Origin: Murimonas intestini
Lineage (GTDB): Bacteria; Bacillota; Clostridia; Lachnospirales; Lachnospiraceae
Length of the DNA: 64,000 bases
Direction: 5' to 3'
Assembly: GCA_003148945.1 (NCBI GenBank)
Contig: QGGY01000001.1
Coordinates: 124,001 to 188,000 of the forward strand
Below are positions 25,057 through 33,663 of the stretch, piece after piece. Every line of letters starts with the position of its first letter. The first letter of the stretch is position 1. The notes under the pieces were generated by a model. It was not told where the DNA came from. It did not search any database and saw only the letters and a program-made list of their open reading frames with translations. Position numbers and translations under genes: made by a program.

Positions 25057-27522
25057 TTGAAAAATTCTATTATAGTAACGGGAGTAAAAGAAGGAAACCT
25101 GAAAAATATTTCAGTGGAGATACCAAGGAATAAACTTGTGGTGCTGACTGGATTGTCGGGAAGCGGCAAGACAACTCTCGCAATGGATGTCATTTATCAG
25201 GAATGCCAGAGGCAGTATCTGGAGGCTATCAGCTTTCAGGGGATCAGACGGCCGGATATAGAGTATCTGAAAGGCGCCTCCCCGGCAGTCTGCATTACGC
25301 AGACAAGCTGCAATAAAAATCCCAGATCCTCAGTTGGAACGTTGACAGATATCTACACGGATCTGAGGATGATATATGAAAAGCTGGGAAAACGCACCTG
25401 TCCATACTGCGGGAAAGAGATACTGGCAAGCAGCTGTGTGGAAGAGGCGGTAAAAGACAAGGATGAGTTTACAGTCTTTATGTACTGCAGTGAATGCGGC
25501 GGGAAAATGAAGAAGCTGACCAGAACCTTCTTTTCTTATAACACAAGAGAGGGTGCATGCCCCAAGTGTGAGGGCATGGGAAAGATCATCAGCGTGGAGG
25601 AAGAGCGTATACTCCACAAAGAGCTTTCCCTGGAAGAGGGGGCTGTGGATTTTTGGGAACAGAAATATAAGGAATATCAGATTGAAGTGTTGTATGCAGC
25701 ATTCTTTCATTATAACCTCTTCTTTCAGCCCAATATGCCGGTTGAAAAGTTTACAGAGATGCAGAAATATATCCTGCTTTACGGTGTGGATAATGAAACA
25801 GTCCGCCAGGCATTTCCTGATATCCAGATGCCCAGGACCGCAGCAGACGGCAGATTTGAGGGTATTTATAACACTATGATGCGCAGGGTCGCAGAGAAGG
25901 GCTCTGATGCAGGAAAGCTGGGTAAATATCTGAGCGAAAAGCCCTGTCAAAAGTGCCATGGGGAGAGGCTTGGCCGGGAGAGCCGCAAGGTCAGCGTGAT
26001 GGGGATGCGTCTGCCCCAGTTGTCAGGACTGACAATGGAGGAGCTCTCAGAGTGGCTGGGTGAACTGGATAATTCTCTGGACGATGTGCAGAGGCCTCTC
26101 GTGGAAGTCTATCTGGAGGACCTGAAGACAAAGATAACCCGCATTATCAATGTGGGGCTGGAATATCTCACTATGGACCGTCAGGCTATGACACTCTCAG
26201 GTGGTGAGGCACAGCGGATAAAACTGGCGGCTGTGCTGGATTCAGAGCTTACCGGGATCATCTATGTGCTGGATGAGCCCACTGCAGGACTGCATCCAAG
26301 GGATACGGCGGGCCTGATAAGGATTCTGAAGGATCTGTGCGGCCTGGGGAATACGGTGATTGTCATAGAACATGATACAGATATCATGGAGGCGGCTGAC
26401 TATGTGATCGATATGGGACCCGGCGCGGGAAAATACGGGGGACAGATCGTAGGCTGCGGCACACTTGAACAGCTAAAAAACCAGGAAGAGAGCATAACCG
26501 GGAATTATCTGAAGCGCGAAGCAGAAAAGTGCAGGAATGTGAGAACAGGTGATGGGGGAAGCATAAAAATCGAACATGCCTCTATGTTTAATCTGAGGGA
26601 TATCACTGTCTCCATACCGACGGGAAAGCTTATCAGTGTGACAGGAGTATCAGGTTCAGGAAAATCCACTCTTATATTTGAAATTCTGGCAAAGTATCCG
26701 GGACAGCGGGCAGGCGGCAGCTGCTGCATAACAGGCCTGGAAAAGTTTGACAGTGTAATAACCATAGAACAGTCGCCCCTGACACGGATGAAACGTTCCA
26801 ATGTGGCTACCTTCAGCGGTCTCTATGATAAGATCAGGAAGATATTCGGCAGCCTGCCTGAAGCTAAGAAAAAGGGATTTACAGCGAAAGAGTTTTCTTT
26901 TAATATAAAAGGAGGCAGATGTGAGACATGTGAGGGCCTGGGAATGGTGGCCAGCAATATGCTGTTCTTTCCCGATACAGAAGTGGTATGCCCTGTCTGT
27001 AATGGAAGGCGCTTCAGGGATGAAGTGCTGGAAATACAGTATAAAGGGTATTCCATCAGGGATGTGCTGCAGCTCTCCGTCTGGGAAGCGCTTGAGGTCT
27101 TTAAGGAATATCCGGGCATTATAAAGATACTGCGTATGCTCTTGGAGACAGGCCTTGGATACCTGGAACTGGGGCAGACACTGACAACACTGTCAGGGGG
27201 AGAGGGGCAGAGACTGAAGCTGGCATCAGAGCTGCTGGGCAGAAGCAGGGAGAAGAACCTCTATCTGATCGACGAACCTACTACGGGGCTGCATCCCATA
27301 GATGTGGAGAATTTTCTGGTCCTTCTGAACAAGATAGCAGACGCCGGAAATACAGTGGTTGTAGTAGAACACAATCTGCAAGTCATCAGAAATTCTGACT
27401 GGATCATAGATCTGGGCCCGGGTGGAGGCATACATGGAGGACGTGTGATTGCCTGGGGAACGCCCTCAGACATTATGGAAAATGAAAGCTCAGCCACAGG
27501 CAGGGCTTTGGCATGTAACTGA
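25057..27522 (+). CDS. Short UvrA paralog (UvrA2/DrrC-like ABC ATPase)
   Basis: A UvrA-family tandem ABC ATPase of 821 residues against ~940 for repair UvrA. Both Walker A motifs (GLSGSGKTT near residue 32, GVSGSGKST near residue 530), both signatures (LSGGEAQRIKLA, LSGGEGQRLKLA), zinc-type CPYC/CSEC pairs near residues 113-150 and CETCEGLG...CPVCNGRRF in the second half are intact. The deficit falls in the first half, where UvrA holds its UvrB-binding part, as in UvrA2 and the daunorubicin-resistance protein DrrC. Start is TTG 25057 with GGAGGG upstream. Position directly behind a MATE exporter points to drug tolerance rather than general excision repair (inference). Confidence 0.87.
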   Translation: MKNSIIVTGVKEGNLKNISVEIPRNKLVVLTGLSGSGKTTLAMDVIYQECQRQYLEAISFQGIRRPDIEYLKGASPAVCITQTSCNKNPRSSVGTLTDIYTDLRMIYEKLGKRTCPYCGKEILASSCVEEAVKDKDEFTVFMYCSECGGKMKKLTRTFFSYNTREGACPKCEGMGKIISVEEERILHKELSLEEGAVDFWEQKYKEYQIEVLYAAFFHYNLFFQPNMPVEKFTEMQKYILLYGVDNETVRQAFPDIQMPRTAADGRFEGIYNTMMRRVAEKGSDAGKLGKYLSEKPCQKCHGERLGRESRKVSVMGMRLPQLSGLTMEELSEWLGELDNSLDDVQRPLVEVYLEDLKTKITRIINVGLEYLTMDRQAMTLSGGEAQRIKLAAVLDSELTGIIYVLDEPTAGLHPRDTAGLIRILKDLCGLGNTVIVIEHDTDIMEAADYVIDMGPGAGKYGGQIVGCGTLEQLKNQEESITGNYLKREAEKCRNVRTGDGGSIKIEHASMFNLRDITVSIPTGKLISVTGVSGSGKSTLIFEILAKYPGQRAGGSCCITGLEKFDSVITIEQSPLTRMKRSNVATFSGLYDKIRKIFGSLPEAKKKGFTAKEFSFNIKGGRCETCEGLGMVASNMLFFPDTEVVCPVCNGRRFRDEVLEIQYKGYSIRDVLQLSVWEALEVFKEYPGIIKILRMLLETGLGYLELGQTLTTLSGGEGQRLKLASELLGRSREKNLYLIDEPTTGLHPIDVENFLVLLNKIADAGNTVVVVEHNLQVIRNSDWIIDLGPGGGIHGGRVIAWGTPSDIMENESSATGRALACN

Positions 27523-27555
27523 GAATGTACTGAACAGAGAGGATTGGAGGATAAT

Positions 27556-28344
27556 ATGGTTGAAATTTTAAAAGAAAAATGTACAGGCTGCAGCGCGTGC
27601 ATAAAGGACTGTCCCGCCGGGGCAATAAAATTAGAAGACGGAAGGGCTGCATGGCTGCGTAAATGTATACAGTGCGGCCACTGCGTGGCAGTATGTCCGC
27701 AGAATGCAGTGTCCATACCCTCGTATGAGATGGAGGATGTGGAAGAATATGACAGTGAGAGCTTCAGGATAGAACCGGAGAATTTTCTTCATGCAGTTAA
27801 ATTCCGCAGAAGCATCAGGAATTTTAAAGACAGGCATCTGGAAAAAGAAGTGATCGGGGGAATCCTCCAGGCCGGCAGATATACGGCAACAGCAAAAAAT
27901 ATGCAGGACTGCACATTTGTGGTTGTACAGGAGCGGCTGGAGGAATTCCGGAAACTTATGTGGGATACTATGCCCTCCATTCTGGAAGAGATGGAGAAAG
28001 TGAACCACCCCTATCTGAGAAGCATACAGTTTTTATACCGCAAATGGGAGAAGAGCGGTGAGGACTCTCTGCTTTTTAATGCGGATGCTCTTCTTGTGAC
28101 AGCATCAGAAGAACCTCTGGATGCAGGCCTGGCGGCAGCGAATATGGAAATGATGGCATCCGCCTCAGGCGCAGGTGTTTTATACAGCGGATTTACGGCA
28201 GGCGTCCTGTCAGCGGCGCCCGCACTCAGGGAATGGCTGGGGCTGGGTGAAAAAAAGCCTGTCTGCTGCATGCTGCTGGGATATCCGGCTGTTACCTACA
28301 GGCGCACTGCGCCCCGCAGGAAAGCTGATATCATATGGAGATAA
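27556..28344 (+). CDS. Nitroreductase with N-terminal 2[4Fe-4S] ferredoxin domain
   Basis: A fusion of a two-cluster ferredoxin (CTGCSACIKDCP and CIQCGHCVAVCPQNA, residues ~9-45) to an FMN-dependent nitroreductase domain (KFRRSIRNFKDRHLEKEVI to the C-terminus). The nitroreductase would reduce nitro- or quinone-type compounds with electrons passed through its own clusters. ATG 27556 has GGAGG close by; a TTG 12 bases earlier is less suited. It begins 33 bp after the UvrA paralog, so it looks like the third gene of the same operon. It ends only 5 bp from the convergent YhhN gene with no terminator between. Confidence 0.9.
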   Translation: MVEILKEKCTGCSACIKDCPAGAIKLEDGRAAWLRKCIQCGHCVAVCPQNAVSIPSYEMEDVEEYDSESFRIEPENFLHAVKFRRSIRNFKDRHLEKEVIGGILQAGRYTATAKNMQDCTFVVVQERLEEFRKLMWDTMPSILEEMEKVNHPYLRSIQFLYRKWEKSGEDSLLFNADALLVTASEEPLDAGLAAANMEMMASASGAGVLYSGFTAGVLSAAPALREWLGLGEKKPVCCMLLGYPAVTYRRTAPRRKADIIWR

Positions 28345-28349
28345 GAATG

Positions 28350-28991
28350 TCACCACAGTGAAGCCGCTATCAGATACAGGGCCAGATAATAGAGGAACAT
28401 GAGCAGCTTTTGCTTAAAAGTATCAGGTTTGCCGAACTGTTTCTTTCCAAGGATCATGTCAGAGATCTGGAAGCTGAGAATGCCTGCTGCAAACGGCAGA
28501 AATCTTATGCCTGCAGTAAAAGGCAGGACAGCTGCGGCTGCGAAATCTCCTGTCAGTACGGCTGCATAAATAATAAAGGGAATAAAAAGCTTTCCCATGA
28601 GAGGTATCTCCTTCTTAAAAATAAGGACCATCAATATAAGTTCGGCAATCCAGACCACAAGACTGGCAGGGTGGAGAGGAGCCTGCTCCAGAGCCCAGAG
28701 TATCAGCAGTATATGTCCGGCGCCAAAGGAGATACCTCCGGCGATAAGATTCAGCTCGATGAAAAAATCCCCTGCCATGCAGAATATAAGACCCCAGAAT
28801 ACCAGGTTCGTAAGAGGATTTTTACCCTCCAGAACAAGGGCGAGCGCAGCGGTGCATACACAGATATAGCTGCCGGCACACTTGGGAATCAGATAAAACT
28901 TCCTGGGAATAATAAACTGTACGGCATAAACAGCCCCCAGGACGGGCAGTGCGATAATGTTCCAAATCAGCAGATTCATAGTAACTTCCAT
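28350..28991 (-). CDS. YhhN/TMEM86-family membrane protein (lysoplasmalogenase-like)
   Basis: An integral membrane protein of 213 residues with about eight hydrophobic helices. It belongs to the YhhN family, some members of which cleave the vinyl-ether bond of lysoplasmalogens. The conserved acidic pair is seen in FCMAGDFFIEL and the second in FQISDMILGKK. Many anaerobic clostridia contain plasmalogens, which fits, but activity is inferred. On the minus strand GAAGGGAG lies upstream of ATG 28991; a second ATG 12 bases in is possible. It converges tightly on the nitroreductase gene. Confidence 0.8.
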   Translation of the reverse strand: MEVTMNLLIWNIIALPVLGAVYAVQFIIPRKFYLIPKCAGSYICVCTAALALVLEGKNPLTNLVFWGLIFCMAGDFFIELNLIAGGISFGAGHILLILWALEQAPLHPASLVVWIAELILMVLIFKKEIPLMGKLFIPFIIYAAVLTGDFAAAAVLPFTAGIRFLPFAAGILSFQISDMILGKKQFGKPDTFKQKLLMFLYYLALYLIAASLW

Positions 28992-29059
28992 GTTGAGTTA
29001 TACTCCCTTCTACTACAATATATTTATCTTGAAATTTCCCTGTAATTGCAGTATACATC

Positions 29060-29340
29060 AGCTGGCCTCATTATACCATATCTGCGATATAGTATCCCTC
29101 TGGGAGATGCGCACTTGGCGCGTATAATGTCTAACGACATTATACCACACCCACTGATGGGATGTCACTATTTGCGGGTTACTGTTCACTCCGTGACCAG
29201 TAACACGCTCCGCGATGCACAGAAACGGCAAAAACCGCCATTTCGCGCTGCAACCCTCGGGATTTTCGTGCAAAATACGCACGAAAACACCTCGCGGGAC
29301 GGTGATGTGTGAACAGTAACATTTGCGGGACCGCGCTTTT
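29060..29340. repeat. Gene-free block of nested inverted and dispersed repeats
   Basis: Between the YhhN gene and the importer operon (28992-29410) I find no credible gene but a dense set of hairpins. There is GTATAATGTC/GACATTATAC around TAAC (29122-29145), GTTACTGTTCAC/GTGACCAGTAAC with one mismatch (29178-29204), and TTTTCGTGC/GCACGAAAA (29263-29287). The piece 29179-29200 recurs inverted at 9528-9549, and 29205-29229 recurs at 59149-59173. GTGAACAGTAACATTTGCGGG near 29308 mirrors the ATTTGCGGG-TTACTGTTCAC at 29170-29189. It looks like a composite intergenic repeat family. Confidence 0.7.
29205..29229. repeat. 25-bp dispersed repeat, copy 1
   Basis: Twenty-five bases beginning ACGCTCCGCGATGCACAG are identical to 59149-59173 and in the same orientation. 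It directly follows the inverted repeat 29178-29204. Confidence 0.75.
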
Positions 29341-29343
29341 GTG

Positions 29344-29372
29344 TAGACAAATAGAATATTTGATTCTATAAT
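29344..29372 (+). promoter_or_regulatory. Sigma-A-type promoter of the SsuABC-like operon
   Basis: TAGACA (29344-29349) and TATAAT (29367-29372), spacer 17 bp, 38 bp before the lipoprotein ATG. Confidence 0.75.
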
Positions 29373-29410
29373 AGATTCTAAATACAAAAAGATGAAATAG
29401 GAGGAATATT

Positions 29411-30652
29411 ATGAAAAAAGCCATTACTTTTCTTGCTGCATTTTCCATGAGTCTGTCACTGCTGGCAGGCTGTGCAGGGTCAGGCAGCGGAAATACGGAA
29501 AAGGCCACACAGGCTGTCACTCCGGCAGAGACAGAAGCGTCTGAGAAAACAGAAAAAATGACTGACGCGCCAAAAGAGACGGATAAGAGTACAGAGGTGC
29601 CAAAGGAGACAGAGACGGCAAAGGAGACAGAAACGCAGCCGGCGACAGATGAAACGGCGGAGGATATGTCTGAGACAGCAGCCAAAGCCGGGACGGAATC
29701 AGAACTGGAAACAGAGGCGCTGAATAAGACAGATGCTGAAGGGAAAGTGCGGGTCATGGCTCTGAAGGGGCCTACGGCCATGGGAATGGTAAAATTGATG
29801 GAGGATTCTGAGGCGGGAGCCGTGAATGGAAATGAATATGATTTTACCATAGCTGCGTCTGTGGATGAGGTTACGCCAAAACTTGTACAGGGAGAAGCTG
29901 ATATTGCTGCTGTTCCGGCAAATCTGGCCTCTGTATTATATAATAACACGAAGGGCAAGGTGCAGGTACTGGCTGTCAATACACTCGGTGTGCTGTACAT
30001 TGTTGAGAACGGGGAGGCCGTACAGTCGGTAGAGGACCTGAAGGGAAAAACAGTCTATGCCAGCGGCAAGGGTGCAACCCCTGAATACGCTCTTAATTAT
30101 ATCCTGCAGGAGAATGGGATAGATCCTCAGAAGGATGTTACCATTGAGTGGAAATCAGAACATTCGGAGTGTGTAGCGGCTCTGGCAGCTGACGAGGACG
30201 GAATTGCCATGCTTCCTCAGCCTTTTGTCACCACCGCCCAGGCAAAGAATGATAAGATCAGGATCGCCCTGGACCTTACAGCAGAATGGGATAAACTGCA
30301 GCAGGGCGGCGGGAGAGAAGTGATGCCCAGCGCATTAATAACAGGAGTGGTTGTCGTGCGCACTGATTTTGCACAAGAACATAAGGCTTGGGTAGATGCT
30401 TTTATGGATTCCTATAAAGACTCTGTTGAATATGTAAACAGCAATACTGACGAAGCGGCGTCATTAATTGAAAAATACGATATAGTGCCGGCCGCTGTTG
30501 CAAAGAAAGCCCTGCCATACTGCAACATCACTTTTATCGAGGGAGGGGAGCTTAAAGAGAAGCTTTCCGGTTACCTGAACGTACTGATGGAGCAGAATCC
30601 TAAAGCTGTAGGAGGAGAGCTTCCATCGGATGATTTCTACTACAGCAGATAA
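29411..30652 (+). CDS. ABC substrate-binding lipoprotein (NMT1/SsuA-like)
   Basis: The extracytoplasmic solute receptor of an ABC importer. The signal peptide ends in a lipobox, SLLAGC, with Cys near residue 20. A ~90-residue low-complexity linker rich in Thr, Glu, Lys and Pro repeats follows (TEKTEKMTDAPKETDKST and similar). The binding domain runs from about residue 112 (VRVMALKGPTAMGMV) with motifs EADIAAVPANLASVLYN and LKGKTVYASGKGATPEYAL, as in NMT1/SsuA-type receptors. GGAGGAA precedes ATG 29411. Permease and ATPase genes follow. Ligand is unknown: aliphatic sulfonates, thiamine precursors and similar are all possible. Confidence 0.88.
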   Translation: MKKAITFLAAFSMSLSLLAGCAGSGSGNTEKATQAVTPAETEASEKTEKMTDAPKETDKSTEVPKETETAKETETQPATDETAEDMSETAAKAGTESELETEALNKTDAEGKVRVMALKGPTAMGMVKLMEDSEAGAVNGNEYDFTIAASVDEVTPKLVQGEADIAAVPANLASVLYNNTKGKVQVLAVNTLGVLYIVENGEAVQSVEDLKGKTVYASGKGATPEYALNYILQENGIDPQKDVTIEWKSEHSECVAALAADEDGIAMLPQPFVTTAQAKNDKIRIALDLTAEWDKLQQGGGREVMPSALITGVVVVRTDFAQEHKAWVDAFMDSYKDSVEYVNSNTDEAASLIEKYDIVPAAVAKKALPYCNITFIEGGELKEKLSGYLNVLMEQNPKAVGGELPSDDFYYSR

Positions 30653-31403
30653 AAACAGGAAAAAGACCAGGATCCGTCTCTGGTCAGTAGCTTTCTGGCT
30701 GTTGCTGTGGGAAATCGTAAGCCGGATTATTGGACAGGAGATACTGCTTGTATCTCCTGTTTCTGTAATAAGACGTTTATTTGAGCTGGGGACTGAGGCA
30801 GATTTCTGGAGCTCTGTCGCTTATTCCTTCGGGAGAATAATCGGAGGTTTCCTGCTTGCTGCATGCTGCGGCGTCCTTCTGGCAGGGGCGGGCGCTGCCT
30901 GCCGGTTTGTGAGAGAACTGGCAGCTCCGGCCATGGCGGCTGTGAAAGCGACTCCTGTAGCATCATTTATTATTCTTGTGCTGATATGGGTGCCTTCCAG
31001 GAATCTGTCGGTAGTCATATCCTTCCTGATGGTGCTGCCGGTCATCTATACGAATGTATTAAACGGGATACAGAGTACAGACAGAAAGCTTCTGGAAATG
31101 ACAGAGGTTTTTGACGTATCCCCTTGGAGACGCATCAAATATATATACATGTCCTCTGTGCTGCCATATTTCAGGGCAGGATGTTCCCTTGGCCTTGGAC
31201 TCTGCTGGAAAGCAGGAGTTGCAGCTGAGGTGATCGGCATCCCGGCGGGATCCATTGGAGAAAAGCTGTATGAGGCCAAAGTGTATCTGGAAACGCCGGA
31301 CCTGTTTTCCTGGACAATTGTCATCATTATTCTCAGCATTGCCTTTGAAAAGATTTTTCTGTTGTTAACCGACCTGCTGGTTGGAAGAGTGGAGAGGAGA
31401 TAA
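30630..31403 (+). CDS. ABC importer permease (SsuC-like)
   Basis: The membrane subunit of the importer, 257 residues with about six helices. The cytoplasmic coupling loop reads LEMTEVFDVSPWRRIKYIYMSSVLPYF, close to the EAA motif of SsuC/TauC proteins. The ATG at 30630 overlaps the receptor gene by 23 bp, and a GGAGGAG inside that gene serves as ribosome-binding site. The ATPase gene follows after 6 bp. The tight arrangement implies a fixed ratio of subunits. Confidence 0.9.
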   Translation: MISTTADKNRKKTRIRLWSVAFWLLLWEIVSRIIGQEILLVSPVSVIRRLFELGTEADFWSSVAYSFGRIIGGFLLAACCGVLLAGAGAACRFVRELAAPAMAAVKATPVASFIILVLIWVPSRNLSVVISFLMVLPVIYTNVLNGIQSTDRKLLEMTEVFDVSPWRRIKYIYMSSVLPYFRAGCSLGLGLCWKAGVAAEVIGIPAGSIGEKLYEAKVYLETPDLFSWTIVIIILSIAFEKIFLLLTDLLVGRVERR

Positions 31404-31409
31404 GTTCAG

Positions 31410-31994
31410 ATGGATATTGAAATAAGGAACCTTTCTAAATCATATAATGGAAAAAAAGTGCTGGATAATGTATCCTGCAGATTTAAGGAGGGAAGCATAA
31501 CACTGGTGATGGCCCCTTCCGGACAGGGAAAGACGACTCTCCTCAGAATACTGATGGGGCTGGAGGAAGCAGACTCCGGGGAAATAGACGGTCTGGACGG
31601 CCGGAAGATGGGCGCCGTGTTCCAGGAGGACAGGCTTTGCAGAAATTTAAGCCCGGTATCAAATATCCGCCTTGTGTGCCGCAAGAATATTACAAAAACG
31701 GAGATAATAGAAGCTATGGATGCCGTGGGCATTGCCGGATGCGCATCGCAGCCTGTCAGGGAGCTTTCAGGCGGAATGTGCAGGAGAGTAGCTATTTTAA
31801 GGGCTCTGCTCTCAGACAGCAGCATCCTGCTGATGGATGAACCGTTTAAAGGCCTTGACAGAGAGACAAAGCTGATAGTAATGGACTATACAAAGTCAAA
31901 ATACAATGGCAGGACAGTGATACTGGTGACGCATGACGAGGCTGAGGCATTATATATGGCCGGAGAAGACAGCGGCAGGATATGCCGGATATAG
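31410..31994 (+). CDS. ABC importer ATP-binding protein (SsuB-like), short
   Basis: The ATPase subunit of the importer. Walker A is APSGQGKTT, the Q-loop is VFQEDRLCRNLSP, the signature is LSGGMCRRVAILRAL, Walker B is ILLMDEPFKGLD, and the switch is VTHDEAEAL. The length of 194 residues is well below the ~250 of SsuB, but no motif is missing; the C-terminus simply ends ~15 residues after the switch. It is the last gene of the unit; a new promoter begins at 31995, right at its stop. Confidence 0.88.
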   Translation: MDIEIRNLSKSYNGKKVLDNVSCRFKEGSITLVMAPSGQGKTTLLRILMGLEEADSGEIDGLDGRKMGAVFQEDRLCRNLSPVSNIRLVCRKNITKTEIIEAMDAVGIAGCASQPVRELSGGMCRRVAILRALLSDSSILLMDEPFKGLDRETKLIVMDYTKSKYNGRTVILVTHDEAEALYMAGEDSGRICRI

Positions 31995-32023
31995 TAGAAA
32001 AATGCAGGAAGCCATGCTATAAT
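31995..32023 (+). promoter_or_regulatory. Sigma-A-type promoter of the deacetylase gene
   Basis: TAGAAA (31995-32000) and TATAAT (32018-32023) with a 17-bp spacer, ~55 bp before the ATG at 32079. Confidence 0.65.
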
Positions 32024-32078
32024 AAAACTTATGAAGCAAACATGGGGAATATAAAACAAAAGAGAGGGAGGCAACAGG

Positions 32079-33569
32079 ATGGATTTACAGGAACGCGAAA
32101 AAAAGATAGCTGAACTGAAGGCGAAAAGAAAAAAGCAGGTGCTTATTGTGAGAAGTGCAGTAGGCGGCCTGGCGCTTGTGCTGCTTGTAGTATGCGCTGT
32201 TTTCATAGTGAAGTTAGTTAACCGGGGAGATGGGAGCAGTACAGCTGATGATCCGGCAACGGAAGCAGCCACGGATGGCCAGATGGAGGAGACAGGCCAG
32301 ACGGATGGCAGCCAGACAGAGGGGAGCACCCAGGCACTGCCGGCAGGAACAGACCCCTCAACAGCAGCGGCAGAGGCAGATACGCTGGCAGCTATGTACG
32401 ACTACGACGGAGCTATTGAATTACTAAAAGGGATGGCCGGCTATGAATCTGATTCCCAGCTGCAGGCGAAGGCAGCGGAGTATGAGGCGGCAAAAGCTTC
32501 CTGCGTAGAATATCCCCTTGAGGAAGTGACTCACGTATTTTACCATTCGCTTGTGAAGGATCCCGCCCGCGCGTTCGCTCCGGATGACGCCACATCTAAG
32601 GGGATTAATCAGGTCATGACAACAATAGACGAGTTTAATAAGATCACCCAGTCTATGTATGATAAGGGATATGTGATGGTCAGACTGTCTGATATGGTCA
32701 CCTTTGACGAAAACGGTAATGCTGTGAAAGGAAAGATCATGCTGCCTCCCGGAAAAATACCATTTGTGCTGTCCCAGGATGACGTGAGCTATTACCACTA
32801 CCAGGCAGGATATGGGATGGCTGATAAGCTGGTGCTGGATGAAAACGGAGAGGTGAAGGCTCTCTACACAGACACAGACGGTACAGAGAGTATTGGAGAT
32901 TTCGACATGGTCCCGCTTATTGATTCATTTGTAAAAGAGCACCCGGATTTTTCATACAGAGGCGCGAAGGGGACACTTGCCATGACAGGCTACAACGGAG
33001 TTTTCGGTTACAGGACAGATATTGATTATAAAGTAAAGGAGCATCTGCTGGACGACCAGAAGGCATGGCTGGCGGAGAATCCTGACTTTGATTTTGATAA
33101 AGATGTGGCTGAGGCAACTAAAATTGCAGATGCCATGAAAGCAAACGGCTGGACGTTTGCCAGCCATACATGGGGACATAAAGATGTCAGTGCGGCAGCA
33201 CTGGATGATATTAAGGCTGACACTGAAAAGTGGAAGAGTTATGTGGAGCCTATTGTAGGACCTACAAATATTATCATTTTTGCTTTTGGCGCCGACATTG
33301 GAGAAGCCGCGCCGTATACATCTGATAATACAAACGGTAAGTTTGATTATCTGAAGAGCCAGGGCTTTGATATTTACTGTAATGTGGATTCCCAGAAATA
33401 TTTTGTACAGTTCGGGGAAAATTTCATGAGGCAGGGCAGGAGGAATCTGGACGGTTACAGAATGTATTACGATCCTGATCTTGTCTCTGACCTGTTTGAT
33501 GCCAGCCAGGTATTTGACAGCGCAAGGCCGACGCCGGTTCCAAGAATGGATGGAAAAGACAGCGATTGA
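32079..33569 (+). CDS. Membrane-anchored polysaccharide deacetylase-like protein
   Basis: An extracytoplasmic protein held by one N-terminal helix (VGGLALVLLVVCAVFIVKLV, residues ~28-47). A ~65-residue linker rich in Thr, Gln, Ala and Glu comes next. The rest resembles a NodB/CE4 deacetylase, with the acidic pair in VLSQDDVSYYHY in place of the usual TFDDG and the metal-binding H-x3-H in ASHTWGHKD. It would remove acetyl groups from peptidoglycan or another glycan at the cell surface. GAGGGAGGCAAC precedes ATG 32079. CE4 catalysis is likely but the divergent first motif lowers certainty; the 496-residue length reflects the linker. Confidence 0.83.
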   Translation: MDLQEREKKIAELKAKRKKQVLIVRSAVGGLALVLLVVCAVFIVKLVNRGDGSSTADDPATEAATDGQMEETGQTDGSQTEGSTQALPAGTDPSTAAAEADTLAAMYDYDGAIELLKGMAGYESDSQLQAKAAEYEAAKASCVEYPLEEVTHVFYHSLVKDPARAFAPDDATSKGINQVMTTIDEFNKITQSMYDKGYVMVRLSDMVTFDENGNAVKGKIMLPPGKIPFVLSQDDVSYYHYQAGYGMADKLVLDENGEVKALYTDTDGTESIGDFDMVPLIDSFVKEHPDFSYRGAKGTLAMTGYNGVFGYRTDIDYKVKEHLLDDQKAWLAENPDFDFDKDVAEATKIADAMKANGWTFASHTWGHKDVSAAALDDIKADTEKWKSYVEPIVGPTNIIIFAFGADIGEAAPYTSDNTNGKFDYLKSQGFDIYCNVDSQKYFVQFGENFMRQGRRNLDGYRMYYDPDLVSDLFDASQVFDSARPTPVPRMDGKDSD

Positions 33570-33663
33570 TGCAGCAGATATGCAGGATAAAATGGATTTC
33601 AGCGCAAGGCAGATAAGGAGGGAATTTAGAGAGAATATAGAAATAGAAAGGAGAAGGTGAAGC

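Noticed and set aside
28410-29045. 211-codon plus-strand frame
   Set aside because: Shadow of the YhhN membrane protein; the minus strand shows the helices, family motifs and ribosome-binding site.
29060-29340. Possible CRISPR array or insertion-sequence remnant
   Set aside because: Repeats are hairpins of different sequence, not regularly spaced, and there is no transposase frame or terminal inverted repeat pair.
29179-30000. 273-codon minus-strand frame rich in Ser and Val
   Set aside because: It is antisense to the Thr/Glu repeat linker of the substrate-binding lipoprotein and runs through the intergenic repeat block.
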